A stretch of DNA of 64,000 nt from Tiliqua scincoides (taxonomy: Eukaryota > Chordata > Lepidosauria > Squamata > Scincidae): assembly GCF_035046505.1 (NCBI RefSeq), contig NC_089830.1, positions 6,128,315 to 6,192,314 on the forward strand, written 5' to 3'. The number at the start of each line of letters is the position of its first letter. Position 1 is the first letter of the stretch. The notes under the pieces are model-generated. The model was not told where the DNA came from, did no database searches, and saw nothing but the letters and a program-made list of their open reading frames with translations. The position numbers were made by a program, and so were the translations under genes. Below, piece after piece: positions 1 to 12,185 of the stretch.

Positions 1-1624
1 TGCATACACATTCTGGAACGAGAGGGTAGAAACATGTCACGCTACCACCTCTAAGGCTTGAGAAAGATGGACTCAGCCCTTTCTCCTTCTGACATGATAG
101 GACAGGTAAGTGGGTGGGGATGGGTGGAGTTTGGGAGGGTGGGGACTAGAGTTTGCCATCCCTTCCTCTCCTGCACCTGTCAGACTGTGCTACTAATAAA
201 ATACAGGACAGTTGTATTTCCATCCTGGATGACTGTGTCCTGTCATTGGTATCCCTGGACACTTGTATCTTTTTTTAGTCCCAGTTATTCATGTCGCACT
301 ATAACTAGGCTAAAAAAAAAACAAACCCATGTTGTATACCTTAAGTCTCTTGTCCCAGCCCCAAACCTACGTTGGTATTTTAACAATGGACAAAGTACAT
401 ATATGTATATTGGGACACAAATGGTCTGGACACATTCAGCCAGAAATAGTTGCCCAGGGCGCAGTGGTCCTGTCACCAAGATGTACTGTGGATGAAATAC
501 TAAACCCCCTTTGAGGGAAGATTAATGCATTCAAGTTGGAGCAAGGAGCTGCAATCCCACACACGCTTTCAGTTGGAAATATGAACATGTCTCTGCATGC
601 TACAGGAAGAGAATTTGGATAACTTTTCCACTCCCCTCAGTGGCCTCACTAGGGTTTGTCACCCGTACAGGAGGCCAGTGCCTCACCCCCATGCTGGGGT
701 GGGTCACTGTCCTGGGCAGTGGGCAGGATAATCCACCATTGCTGCACACACCCACTGGTTTTTTGGCTATAACTTGACAGAATGGAGATGAAACAAGCTG
801 CATTGAACTATTGCATTTTTTCATGATATTACAGATTGAATGATACATAACATGATGGTGTTATTAAACTACCAAGATTTTAAAGATTTGGGGCAGTAGT
901 GGTGTTGTCACCCTGTGCAGCCTACACCCCCAAGCCATGCCATTACTTGCTCCCCCTCCACTACAGCTGCCTTTATTCTGGGCTGGATTGTACAGTACTT
1001 TTCCCTTGATCTGGCCTGTTGAAGAGACCTGTGGTCTTCAGCCTTTTTTTGTGCCATGACCCCCAATAAGTTAATATGAGACTGGGGACCAGCTGCCAAT
1101 ACCACCCATTCCCCTCTACCTTTTGTGTCCACAACGACCCTGTGAGGCAGTAGCTCTGAGCAGGGCCAGCCTTAGGAACTGGGTGAGACTGAGAGGCTGT
1201 GCAGGATTATATCAGGAATTCAATTTTAATGTGGCAGCACTGTGATTGGATTTAAGCCTTCTTTTGGACAGGCTTTGAAAGGTTGCTGTGAGCCCCTCCT
1301 TAAGTGAGGCTTTGTGTTCCCATTGGGGTCAGGACCCACAGGTTGCAGAATATTGGAATAGAGTTTCTTCCCCAACTGCTGCCTCTGGTGATGTCCGCAG
1401 GGGCATATCATGTTTGGAGATGGTCTTTGCACATAGTCCAGAAATGAGCAGTCAATTCCCTAGGCAAAATCTGGCCAGCAGTCACACCATTTTAGCCTGT
1501 GCCTGATAGATTTCATACGCATCAGCCCCATTTTGACCCCTTGTATACTTGCATAGACTTTGGAGATGGAGCTGGTGCATTTCATTCTCTTCTACTTGAT
1601 GGATTGGACTGGACTGAACTGAGA

Positions 1625-1805
1625 TCTACTGCCCTGTGGAGTCAGACTTGGTCATCTAGCCCAGTGCAGCAAAGACTGATAGTGGTGCTCAGTCAAGGGT
1701 CTCTTTCCCAGCCTGCTGCCTGAGTGCTGTTAACAAGAGAAGCTTCCAGGGCTTGAACGTGGGCCTTTTCCCCATGCAAAGTACGTACTACGCCATGGAT
1801 CGCTC
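1625..1805 (-). mobile_element. tRNA-derived SINE with CR1-like tail, diverged
   Basis: The + strand shows GGAGTCAGACTTGGTCATCT, AGCCCAGTGCAGCAAAGAC, TCTCTTTCCCAGCCTG and GGGCTTGAACGTGGGCC, then CATGCAAAGTACG, in family order. Confidence 0.6.
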
Positions 1806-4433
1806 GTCTTGGACTGAAGAACAGGCTTGCTCGTTCTGCAGGGCTGAATAAGCTGCCTCTGGTCTCTTGCTTCACACACATTTGGAGCACTGGAATGTCT
1901 TAATCCAGACCCCATTAACATGCTGTTGTGTTCACTTAACCCTTCACCTCTCCCGTGGTGCAGTCCTAGAGCAAACCAACAAAGGTCCTATTCTTCAGGG
2001 GCTTCCGTGAAAAACCAAAGCGAGCCTGCAAAGAAAGCACAAAGCACGCCCCCCCCCCCCAGTTGCTGAGATGCCAAGCCAGGGTGCTAGAAACTCAAGC
2101 AATATAAGCGACAGGAGGAAAAACGCTAACCTGACCTTGCTGTGACACTAGACACTTTTACAACTGCTCACCAAGCTGAGCAAACAGCTCCCTGTGCTGG
2201 CCTTGAGTGGCAGGTTAGATGAATTGGCCCCGATTTTATGGCCGCGGAAGGGGAGAAGTTCAGGGGCTTTTTCTGTCGCTGTCAGGAAGTGCTGGTTATA
2301 GGTCTGAAATGGAGACAAGGCACTTATGTGCTCTGGTGCATATTAAACATGGGTAGTGGGACAATTGTAGAGGGTTCGGTGAGGGGCTGTCGATGTACTT
2401 TAAAACTGTCTCAGTCATGTTCTTCCATGCTGCGCCTCTGGAGAAAGACTTAGACAAGAGTTTATGCATACTCTGCCCTCTTTTAAAATAAGAAAAGCCC
2501 AAAGGGGCAGCATCATAGCAGGGAATGGGGCCAATTCATGGAGTGCTTAACATGTGCTGTATCTCAAAAAGGGTCTAGTGCAGCGTTTCTCCATGTTTAT
2601 CCCCTGCCATACCACTTTGCACGGTCCACCTATCAGAAGTACCACCAGAAGTAACTGGCCGAGGGAAGGGGAGGACCAGGCTCAGGAACGGGTGGAGGTG
2701 ACTACAGAGTCTGCCACCATATTCTGTCCCCTTTCCCTGGCCAGGCAACCTGATAAGGGCCTCCTAGAGTCTGCGCCCACTCAATAACAGGCACAGATCT
2801 GAGGAGACCCATTGGAGCTGTGGCCGCATTACCCAGGGTAAGGGAGCAAACGCTCCATTCTCCTGGGGTGACATCTGGCGGCTGCCCCACCCCTATAGGC
2901 TACAGCATTTTGACATCACTGTAGCCTATAGTGCTGGGGCAGATAGGACTGGGTCATAAGTTCTCATTGCACCAAGGCCTTTTGGAGGGGGAGGGTTGGA
3001 TCAACTCTTCTATCCCAATTTGAATGGGAACTTTTGAGATCAGTCCTCATGGGTTGGTAGAAAAGGCTCTGCAGGGAAGGAACACCACACCTCTGTTGCA
3101 GCCTTAGCCCCATCCTGGCACACTTTCAAGAGCATTTCCCATAGCCAGAAGTTCATCTGGGTTACATGATCCTCTACAGTGTGCCTTTCTTGGGATGGGG
3201 AGGGTGCACCAAAGATGACTCATGCGCCGTTTGAATGGGGAACAAAGTGAAGGGGCTGGCCAAGGAGTCGGTTAAAAATTAAAAAAGGGATTATCCCACA
3301 GATGGAGACGCTGGGCTGGCCTGCTGATAAAAGACTGAAATGCAGCCCCTCGCCTGGGCCGAAAGGACCAGGGCAATGCCATTGGTCTATGTGCCAATCA
3401 AGAAGTGAGGCAAATCCCCATAGACTGGAGTCTGTCAGGCTTGACGGTTGACAGGCCTGACCATTGTGCAGAGTCCTGGGTGGCTCTTTTGCTACTGAAA
3501 GTGGGCTTGTTTTGAATCCAAAGGATGTCAAGGGTCTCAGGGTATCTCCGGTAAGGGAAACCAACCGTTCCTCCTCCATCCTTGAGGAGCGAGCGGCTTG
3601 ACGGAAACAGATGCAAGTTTCTTCAGAGGAGGGGTCGCTTTTCAAAAGACAGGCAACCAGCGGTCCGGGAACCAGCATCGAGAAGAGGGGTTCTGGCCTG
3701 GGAACAGAATAAAGAGAAATCTCTCAATGCCCAACTGAACGGCTGGGGGGACCAGTGGACAAAGGCAACAATGAGAAAACCTTGTTGAATAGGCCAAGGC
3801 AGGCCAGAGTGCTCAGAATGAGGCGCAAATGGCAATGAGACCCCCTACCTCTGCCGCTCCCCTCTTCCCCGCAGAAGAAAAGATGCAGCTGGTCTGCTCA
3901 AGCAGAACTAAACCATTTCCAAACCACTGTATTTGAAAAAGAGCAAATATGGAGGAGAGTGGGGCACAACAGCATCTCTAGCTTCAGGAGGTGCACAACT
4001 TCACCGTTCAACTCTTGTTCCCATTTCCACTTCTGCTCGATGCCCTTCTTGCTTTTTGAATTCCTGGAGCAGGAGCAGGGGAAGGAAGAGGAGCAGGGTT
4101 GGAAGGGCAGGTGGGTGAATGGAGGAGAGGCAGCCCCTGCCAATCTGCTTCCTGAGGCAAGCACCTCAGTATGCCTCATGGATGGGCCGACCCTGCACAG
4201 ATTTTCCAAGTCTTGAAAAATGGGAGGGAGGATCTGGTACCAGGGCAGGACCCAGTGGTAAGCCCAAAATGATGTGAGATCCATCTTTCTCGCCCTTCCA
4301 CCAGAGAAAATGAAGGGAAAGAGTTGGAGAAACGGGATCATATTTTGCAAAACAGGGGATCCAGTGAGACTGGGCAGCAGCACCTTGGCTTCACCCAGCA
4401 CCCTTGGTCCAATCCCCTTGCTTTCACCTAGAT

Positions 4434-4668
4434 CAGCTATTTTCAACCACTGTGCCATGACAATGGTGTGCCACAAGTGGTCCCCAGGTGTGCCACAGGT
4501 GTACCACAGGAATTTGGGGGGGAAGGCCATTAGTAGGGCTAATGGGGGATGTGAGCCCCCACTGGCAACATGGTGTGCCTTGTCAATGGTCAAAAACCTG
4601 AAGGTGTGCCTTGACAATTTTAGTGCATTGTCAGTGTGCCATGAGATGAAAAAGACTGAAAATTGCTG
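4434..4668. mobile_element. hAT-type MITE, 8-bp target duplication
   Basis: The element starts CAGCTATTTTCAACC and ends GAAAATTGCTG, near-inverted repeats. It is flanked by a perfect 8-bp duplication ACCTAGAT (4426-4433 and 4669-4676). Internal GTGTGCC motifs recur. There is no coding capacity. The same family recurs at 12933, 42660 and 58900. Confidence 0.88.
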
Positions 4669-6104
4669 ACCTAGATGTCCTTGAAATGCTTTGTAGGTGA
4701 ACTTCAGGGGCCAGAGTTGGTGATCTTCACTCCTTAGTGATATTATTCACTGAAATGTACTGACACTGGCTGCTTGGATTTGTCCTGAACCGTGCTCAGA
4801 TGTGCGTGTGATATTGTGATATTGTGCTTGGCGATACCGTATTGTGGATATATTTGTATGACTTCCACGGTTTGTTCTGGGTTGCAGACCGCTTTGAATG
4901 CCTCCGTGAAAAGGTTCTTTGTTGAGGAAGGTGGTATACAAATGACATGACTTCACAAACAACTCTGCTGCTGTGGGTTGTCATGGATCCAAAGGAAACA
5001 GAAAGGGGATGGCAGCTTGCATTCCTGCTGTTGTTTAATTTACGTGTATATTGCCTATGATAGTATACCAGATTTGCTCTGGAGAATGTACCCGGGCAGG
5101 CACAGTTGCTTCCCCGAGCCCCACTCAGTATGTTCTAAAGATGCTGCAGGATTTGTGCCCATGCCCCAACCAGCGAGACATCACTCCATGCATGGCCAAT
5201 CTGTGGTGCCTGGGGTGGCATGACAAATACTATCACCTCTCACCTGGCAGCACAGCACCCACAGCTGCTGCCAGTCCTCCTCCTAGTGCAGTCCACAACA
5301 CCCACACCCCACTAGCGACACCACTGCTTCTGAGCAGTGTAAACAAATGAGGGATCACTTTCCTGAGCCCTCTTATAGCTAGAAGAGCCCTCCTTCACCC
5401 TGGTCATTATATTGGTGTAGAAAGCATCATATGATGAAAAATAGTTGCTTGGACATATACTGTGCCCCATGAAGAGTCAACTCCAAGAAAGACCAAATTC
5501 TGAAGTGAAAAATATGCCAACAGATGCAAATGATATAGATATGTCCCAAACGTGCTCCGTTTGCATGCCTGGTTTGGTTTAGAATGTCTATTTTCTTCCA
5601 AGTTTTGATAATTTGTTTATTTTTTTCCTTTGGTAGCAAGAGGAAAGGGATGGTAGAGAGATAGTTAGTGCAGTTGTAAAGCTGTTTTACAAAAAAAAGG
5701 CAGGTTATTTTTAAAAGGAAGTCTGTGTCCGGCCTCGGGCAGGGCACCTACCACCCCAGGGGAGTCAGGCTCGATGAGGTCCACAAAGGGTCGTGGCTGT
5801 CAGGCAAAGGGGGACAGCCTCAGATCGGCTATCGCGGAAGGGGGTTGCTTCACCCTTATTCTTCTCCCTGGTCATTGCTCCTTGTTGGTTCACAGGCCCC
5901 CAGCTTCTTCACCAGCTAGCCTCCTTGCTACTGACCTTTGCCTCTGACCTGCTCCTGCCTTATAAAGCGTTTGCTGGCCCCCTCTGGACTCACCCCTTCC
6001 TCGCTCCCTGGTATAAGCTCTCACAGGATTCTGCTCCCCCTTCTCCCCCTTACTCCCTTGGTGCCTCTATTCCTTCTTGCACGCTGTGCATGTTGCCTCT
6101 GCCT

Positions 6105-6262
6105 TCCCGAATGCCAGATGCAGGGGAGGGCACCAGGATGCAGGTCTCTAGATAGCTGGTGTCCTCCTTGGGGCATTTGATGGGCCGCTGTGAGATACAG
6201 GAAGCTGGACTAGATGGGCCTCTGGCCTGATCCCGTGGGACTGCTCTTATGTTCTTATGTTC
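6105..6262 (+). mobile_element. CR1 LINE 3' end
   Basis: It matches the last ~155 bases of the 55560 element: GCCAGATGCAGGGGAGGGCA, GGGCCGCTGTGAGATACAGG, CTGGACTAGATGGGCC and terminal TTCTTATG repeats. The CR1 is strongly 5'-truncated. Confidence 0.85.
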
Positions 6263-6469
6263 CAAAGCCTTGGCCCCAGCAGCAGTTGTTTCGCCATACT
6301 CAGCCTCTCTGCATTGTGGGACCTGTTGCAGGAGCTCTGTGGACTCATTGGAGGGGCCGCCAGCCAGGAGGGGAATCATTACCCCCAGGGATGCCTCTGA
6401 CCAGATGGGTGCCTAGCCGGGACCCTGTTCTGCCAAATCCCAATCCACTGGGCCTCGTGCCTGCTTAAG

Positions 6470-6760
6470 GCTGATCAGTCCCCCTTGTGCAACTCACCAG
6501 TGCAGCAAGCAAAAGTCAGAGTCCAGTTCCAGTCCACAGTTGCCAGGTGAATCAGTCCCATCAATGAGAGTTGCCAAATCAGAGTCCAGAGCCAATAAGC
6601 CAAGTTACAGTTCAAGGTCAGGTTCCAGGTAGGTCAGTCAAATCCATCAGGGTATCCAAGTCCAAAGCCAAAGTTCAGTCACAATCCACAATCAGATCCA
6701 AATTCAATAAGCCAAGTCAGTCTCCTCTCCTACCTCCAACCTGCACTCCTTCAAAACACA
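6470..6760. repeat. GTCCA-rich degenerate tract, unassigned
   Basis: It is dense in short words such as AGAGTCCAG, CAGTCC, CCAAGTTACAG, AGTCCAAAGCC and AATAAGCCAAGTCAG (repeated AATAAGCCAAGT at two sites). It follows a C/T-rich stretch (5720-6100) and a CR1 end. It could be the wreck of a larger interspersed element; I cannot name it. Confidence 0.45.
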
Positions 6761-7797
6761 CAAACCCTTCCTGCCTCAGGTGCTCCTTATATCCCTGAGG
6801 GCCCTATTGCCTTCCAGTGGCTGCAGCTGTGCAGCACACTCTGCTGGATGCCCAGGCCTTACCCTTAAAGGGGCCACTGCTGACACCACATCTACATCCT
6901 CTCCAGTTCTTCCAGATTCCAATACAGACCCGAACAGTCTATGTTAAGCGGATGGATATTCTGGGCTTTTCTCAGAGTCTGCTTTAAAAGGATTTCCAAG
7001 GAAAAGCATGGATGCTAGCAAGGTGCTTTTACTTTTTGTTTTGTTTCAGTTTTTCAGTCTCCACTATCCAACTCCTACGAACACCTTCCGGTCTGAAATC
7101 CATCTGTCTGAGCAGAGCTGGAGAAGCATTTGTCCTCGGGCAGAAGTAGGCTAAATATAGTCAGAAATGAAGTGGTGCTTCAAACCCCCGGGTGAAACTT
7201 ATGCTTGCACTGGAATGCCGGTCACATTTCATATCTGTTTCCTCCGGGGGTCGCCATGCTGTGACAGAGGTGCTGGGCTTTAACAGCTGCACATCGCAGG
7301 TGGCAATTCAACAGAGATGCCATGAGGAGAAAAGCAGCACCTGTTGATGTTTGGGTGACATGCAGCTATCTGGGGAAATGGGAAAAATACGACTAAGGAG
7401 GGACGTGATGGACAGGGCCATCTTGTCCAACTGAGACCATTGCTTCAGGGCCTTCTGCACCTGTTTGTGCACCTCCATTGTTCCTCTTCCTTCTCCTTGG
7501 ATTTGAAAAGGAAGGGTGAACAGAGTGGAAGAGGCTGCATAGAGAAGAGTGGTCAGAGATGCTCTAGTTCAGGATTCTTGCCTCCCCCACACTTCCTCTT
7601 CCTTTTCACAACCAGGGAGTGCAAAAAGAGCAGCAGTGGAAGCCAGTGGGAGATGGATGTGCTCTCTGCCAAACGGTTGCCTGAGGCAACCTACTCAGTC
7701 AGTCTCACGGGTGGGTTGGCCCTGATGCAGACCAACATGGTCTGATCCAGCCAGGCTCTTCAGTTCTCTCATTAAAAGTGCAAACACTCTACCCATA

Positions 7798-8400
7798 CAT
7801 GTTGGCAACCTTCAGTCTCGAAAGACTCTGGTATCATGCTCTGAATGGTGGTTCTGGAACAGCGTCTAGTGTGGCTGAAAAGGCCGATTCGGGAGTGACA
7901 GTCCCTTCCACACTGGGAGCAAGTGCAGTCTGTCCCTGGTCTGTCTCCCTGGCTATGGGCCTTCCTTCTTTGCCTCTTTGCCTCAGACAGTTGGCCAAGT
8001 ATCTCTTCAAACTGGGAAAGGCCATGCTGCACAGCCTGCCTCCAAGCGGCCCGCTCAGAGGCCAGGGTTTCCCACTTGTTGAGGTCCACTCCTAAGGCCT
8101 TCAGATCCCTCTTGCAGAAGTCCTTGTATCGCAACTGTGGTCTACCTGTAGGGCGCTTTCCTTGCACGAGTTCTCCATAGAGGAGATCCTTTGGGATCCG
8201 GCCATCATCCATTCTCACGACATGACCGAGCCAACGCAGGCGTCTCTGTTTCAGCAATGCATACATGCTAGGGATTCCAGCACGTTCCAGGACTGTGTTG
8301 TTTCGAACTTTGTCCTGCCAGGTGATGCCAAGAATGCGTCGGAGGCAGCGCATGTGGAAAGCGTTCAGTTTCCTCTCCTGTTGTGAGCAAAGAGTCCATG
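7798..8400 (-). mobile_element. 5'-truncated LINE, 12-bp target duplication
   Basis: This is a non-LTR retrotransposon 3' end on the - strand, flanked by a perfect ACTCTACCCATA duplication (7786-7797 and 8401-8412). It is open from codon Met at 8353 through the element end. The peptide has the ORF2 C-terminal signature LRRILGITWQDKV, RLRWLGHVVRMDDGRIPKDL, GRPQLRYKD and a terminal Cys/His knuckle C-x2-C-x3-C-x10-H-x4-C (CSQCGRDCHSRIGLFSH). The clade is not assigned. No stop is seen in this segment, so the insertion is young. It is an element fragment, not a host gene. Confidence 0.9.
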
Positions 8401-8855
8401 ACTCTACCCATAAGAAAACCAGAAACTGAACTTGTGTCCACCACCTCTTGTTCCTTCAAAATTCATGTGGCTCTTAGTTCGGAAGCTCTTTGCTCTTCGG
8501 AAGCTCTTGTTTGCTCTTGCTGTATCTAACAGCCCTGAAAGATGACAGGGTGACCTACTGCAACGCAGGTCAAGCCTGTTGCACCTGTAAACTATCCCTC
8601 TGAACACAGTAATGTCTGGTCAGTAACTAGTTGGGTTGGAAAGAATGCCCTAGCAAGGGAGAGGTGTGTGGCGGGCCAAGGCCTTATGGTCCAGTCCCCT
8701 AAATGACCACCAAAAATGTGGCCAAGTTCCATTATCATAGATGCTGCTTACGCATGCTCCTCTGATTCTGGAATTGTCAAGCGGGCACCAGATTGCTGCA
8801 GTCAGAGGATGCATTTGGCCTGGGGCTGCAAATTGCTAGCTCTGATGCACAAATG

Positions 8856-8880
8856 GGTATTATTATTGTTATTATTATTA
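8856..8880 (+). repeat. (ATT)n microsatellite
   Basis: TATTATTATTGTTATTATTA run directly before a reversed CR1 end. Confidence 0.9.
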
Positions 8881-9100
8881 GAAACATAAGATGAGCCTTA
8901 CTGGATTTGACCAAAGGCCTGTTTACTCCAGCACCCTGATCACCACCGTGGCCAACCAACTGCCTCTCAGAAGTCCATACCCTTCTCCTGCTACCACTTC
9001 CTATCTGGTTATCCCTTGGTGGACAGCCATAATCAAGTGGAATTCTGCAGGGCTATTAATGATACTGAAGCCACATCCTCCTTTGCACCTGATCTAAGCT
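8881..9100 (-). mobile_element. CR1 LINE 3' end, - strand (far edge uncertain)
   Basis: The + strand begins GAAACATAAGATGAGCC, then ACTGGATTTGACCAAAGGCC, the reverse complement of the CR1 terminus with changes. It is preceded by an ATT-rich run (8856-8880). Confidence 0.65.
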
Positions 9101-9563
9101 ATGAGAGAGTGACATAATGATCATCACACAGTGTCACTTGAAGATCAGTTCTTTTCAAAGACACCCACATCTTTCAAGGATCAGCTCTGCACCCACAAAG
9201 AGAGAGAACAAAATTAATTACCATAAGTGGGATTTCTTGCTGTTGCTCTGACTTTGTTTTTCTGTTTTGCTTTAATTTCTACCTTTAAATTGTTGCAAAC
9301 TTTCAGGGAGCAAGCCCCTCCTGAAAGGCAGCCTGCAGATACACATAGCCCCCAGCTTAAGGACATCTAATTTAAGGACATCCCAACTTAAGGACAGGAA
9401 CCCTCAGGCTTTTTTGCAGGGGCAGTCCATTGTGTTCCGAAGTTTTTGCACAGCAGCACAGGTGTAATGATTCTGGTTTTGAAGATGGTGAGAGATGCTG
9501 GTTTGGGGGGGGGGGAGAAAGAGCTGGAGAGAGGCTGTGTTTTTGAGTTGGAGCAAGACACAT

Positions 9564-9588
9564 GGAGAGAGAGAGAGAGAGAGAGAAT
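9564..9588 (+). repeat. (GA)n microsatellite
   Basis: A short pure GA run follows a GGAGAAAGAGCTGGAGAGAGG purine-rich stretch. Confidence 0.9.
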
Positions 9589-9821
9589 AATGTTCAACAT
9601 GTTCAGTTCAACATGTAATAGAACTCTACTTGTGTGTTCCTCTCCAACTCATAAAACACAAATTGTAACTGCACTGCAAAATGTAAAACACAAGTTGTAA
9701 AAGGCAACTAATACAAGTGCAGCCCTCTCCAGCTGTTCTAAGGCCCATTCTGCACATTAACTACACAAGGAAAAAAAAAAGCAGGGTTACACTGAGTGCA
9801 CATTTACTACGGAGAGAATTA

Positions 9822-9994
9822 GGGCCCAATCCTATCCAATTTTCCAGCACTGGTGTAGCTGCAATGCAGCCCCCGAGACAACAAATGTTCCCATACCTTG
9901 AGGAGGCCTCTGTGACTGCCTCCCCACCACAGGATGCAGTGCATGCCCCACTGGCACAGCTGCACTGGCACTGGAAAATTGGATAGGATTGAGC
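9822..9994. mobile_element. GGGCCCAATCCTATCC MITE, copy 1
   Basis: The ends GGGCCCAATCCTATCC and GGATAGGATTGAGCTC are inverted repeats. The body includes AGCTGCAATGCAGCC and GAGGCCTCTGTGACTGCC. Short TNA-like trinucleotides flank it (TTA / TGA), hinting at a Harbinger-type origin. Confidence 0.75.
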
Positions 9995-10098
9995 TCTGAG
10001 TCCCTATTTTATAGGTAATTATTTATTTGTAGAAATACGTATTTCTATACTGTTTTTCCAACCACAACAGGAAGTTGTTCACAATGTTGTTCACCTTG

Positions 10099-10144
10099 CA
10101 CAAACAAACAAACAAACAAACAAACAAACAAACAAACAAACAAA
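10099..10144 (+). repeat. (ACAA)n microsatellite
   Basis: An uninterrupted CAAA/ACAA run of about eleven units sits between two MITE copies, at the A-rich end of a repeat tail. Confidence 0.95.
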
Positions 10145-10218
10145 TGCACATTTCAGTTTCAGGCCTCTGGAACCTAACCTGTACTTTTGGGGGCTACCTG
10201 TAGAGTTCATACAGAATA

Positions 10219-10388
10219 GGGCCCAATCCTATCCCACTTTCCAGTGCTGATGCAGCTGCAGTGCAGGCCTAAGGTAAGGGAACAAATGTTTGCTTACTTT
10301 GAGGAGACCTCTGTGACTGCCTCCCACCAATGCAGGGTGCAGCACATGCCCTATTTGCACGGCTGCACAGTTGGTTAGGATTGGGCCC
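10219..10388. mobile_element. GGGCCCAATCCTATCC MITE, copy 2
   Basis: It runs from GGGCCCAATCCTATCCC to TTAGGATTGGGCCC and lies only about 225 bases from copy 1 in the same orientation, with TA on both sides. The two copies are separated by a SINE-like tail and an (ACAA)n run. Confidence 0.75.
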
Positions 10389-11310
10389 TAAATAAAGTAG
10401 TTCTTGGTCTCAGGGCTGCAGAAGAAAACATGGGTCTGGTCATGCCTGGTGAAGCAGCACCTGTGAAGAGCAGCCTTCTCAAAGTAGGCTTCATTGACTT
10501 TTTGAGCTGCCTCTGGGCTGGTTCAGACCACAGTTTTGTTGCCAACCCGACCCAATATCACTAGAAATGACATGAATGTATTGACTGAACCAGCCATTTC
10601 TTGCTTGAAATCCTGGCTGCCCTTTCCACAGAAGGAAGGAGCTGAGCATATCGGACCAGGAACGAGCAGCTCTCCACAAACTCCTTGTGCCTATTCTCCA
10701 GTCCACCTTGGCACCCAGGTGAAAGGAACGTATCCATAGCAATGATGACATGGAGCTGAGTGTACACAAAGCCTGTGATAGCAACGGGTCTGATATGTCA
10801 TCTATCTGTGGCTTCCTGGGACTCTGAGTGACGTGTGGCGGTTGCTGACAGCAGCTGTTGTTAGGGAAGCTGCTGCCTTGGCCAGTGAGTCCCCGCTAGA
10901 TGGCTGGAGATGGAGAAGAGCCTGTGGCTGATGTGCATGTAACCGACGCTATCAATCTACATATTGCTTTAAAGCCTAGCAAAGAAAACGGTGTAACCCA
11001 AGGAACAGACATTGAGTAGAGTTGCCAACTCTTCAGCAGGCCACTGTAGTTGTGCCTGGAGCAGTGAGTCGGATGCAAAGACACAGGTCCTTTGCAAAGG
11101 CAAAGGACAGGTGCTAACATTTGCTTTCGTGCTGTGAAAGTGCCAGCTGGTGTTTTAGGCAGCTCAAGCTGCTCCTGAAGTCCTAAAAGCAGGGGAGGCT
11201 GATTTGGCAACAGGAAGAGGTCAGCAAATAGGGTGAGCTTGGCTGGGCCAACCAGACACAGTGTTTTTCAGGACAGGCCCAGCTGTGAGACTATGAAGGT
11301 GATTGTCTCA

Positions 11311-11400
11311 CAGCCCAATCCTATGCATGTCTACTCAGAAGTAAGTCCCATTGGAGTCAATGGGGATTACTCCCAGGAAAGTGTGGATAGGATTGGGCTG
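11311..11400. mobile_element. 90-bp CAGCCCAATCCTAT MITE, copy 1
   Basis: The element is exactly 90 bp between CAGCCCAATCCTATGC and GGATAGGATTGGGCTG, a 14-base inverted repeat. The body is CTACTCAGAAGTAAGTCCCA and GGGATTACTCCCAGGAAAG. Confidence 0.8.
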
Positions 11401-11599
11401 CCAGGCAGTAGACTGCCTGCCTTAACCATTCCTCCACCCCTAGGTTCGAAACAGGAGAGGGGAACAGAACAGAAAAGGAGGTGTGGAGGAGAGGAGAGCG
11501 GGGGCTAGATTTTCTGGATTCAACAAGAAGGAAATTGTAACGATTTCCAGGATAGTGCTGAGAACAACTTCTCCTCCTCCTCCTCCTCATTCTATTTTA

Positions 11600-11941
11600 C
11601 AGGTTGATCCTTGGCATCTGCAGGGGTTCTGAAAATCGGCAGTCCAATCCACAATTCTGACTTTTTCAACTAGTGGCTCCCATTGGCTGCAGCTTCCCAT
11701 TAGGGCTACAATCCTATACTTGTATAGGGTGGTGGGTTTTTTCCGCAAGGATTCTACAGCTCCCTTGACAGGGTTCCATGGCTCCCAGGGGAGCCATGGC
11801 TCATAGTTTGGGAACCACTGCACTAGGACCTCCTAGACTTGAACTCTGGTCATGTCCCCCAGGTCCTAGTGGGTCCTCCAGCCGTGGGTTCGGAACCCAT
11901 GGTTGATGGAAACCCAAGCCGCAGATAAAGAGGACCCACTG
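11600..11941. mobile_element. Tigger/mariner-like MITE, interrupted
   Basis: The ends are CAGGTTGATCCTTGGCATC and GAGGACCCACTG, with TA on both sides (11598-11599, 11942-11943). A hAT-type MITE (about 11671-11820) sits inside it. Confidence 0.72.
11671..11820. mobile_element. hAT-type MITE nested in a Tigger-like element
   Basis: The ends are TAGTGGCTCCCATTGG and AGTTTGGGAACCACTG. It shares GGATTCTACAGCTC with the 50587 copy. The inner position shows it inserted later than its host element. Confidence 0.7.
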
Positions 11942-11944
11942 TAC

Positions 11945-12185
11945 AGCTTTCCAACAAAAAGTAGTTCACAAAGTGGTTTACATTGCAATACCAACCAATC
12001 AATGGTTCCCTGCCCCCAAAGTGCTCATAGTCTAAAAAGAGATGCAGAAGAGACACCAGCAACAGCCACTGGAAAAGCCACCATACTGGAGTGAAGAGGG
12101 ACAGTTGCTCTTCCCCTGCTAAATAGAAGAGGACATCACTTGAAGAGGTGCCTCTTTGCCCGTTTAGCAAGGGGCATCTGCAGGA
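11945..12185 (-). mobile_element. LINE-like 3' repeat, family not fixed
   Basis: It has AGTTCACAAAGTGGTTTACA, GTGCTCATAGTCTAAAAAGA, GACACCAGCAACAGCCACTG and AAGAGGTGCCTCTTTGCCC, words I associate with a common reptile interspersed repeat. A short piece of the same start recurs at 36338-36380. Confidence 0.5.

Noticed and set aside
58-495. Last exon of the MFSD2A neighbour
   Set aside because: A GTAAGT-like site is present near 115, but none of the peptides matches the MFSD2A C-terminus as I know it.
3220-3678. Open frame of 152 codons on the - strand
   Set aside because: No domain, no neighbouring exons and no repeated copy seen; length alone is not enough.
3898-4617. Open frame of 239 codons on the - strand
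   Set aside because: About a third of it lies in the hAT-type MITE at 4434; the rest has no recognisable domain.
7772-8353. Possible host zinc-finger protein gene (193 codons)
   Set aside because: A near-identical copy at 16544 and a target duplication show it is the end of a LINE ORF2.
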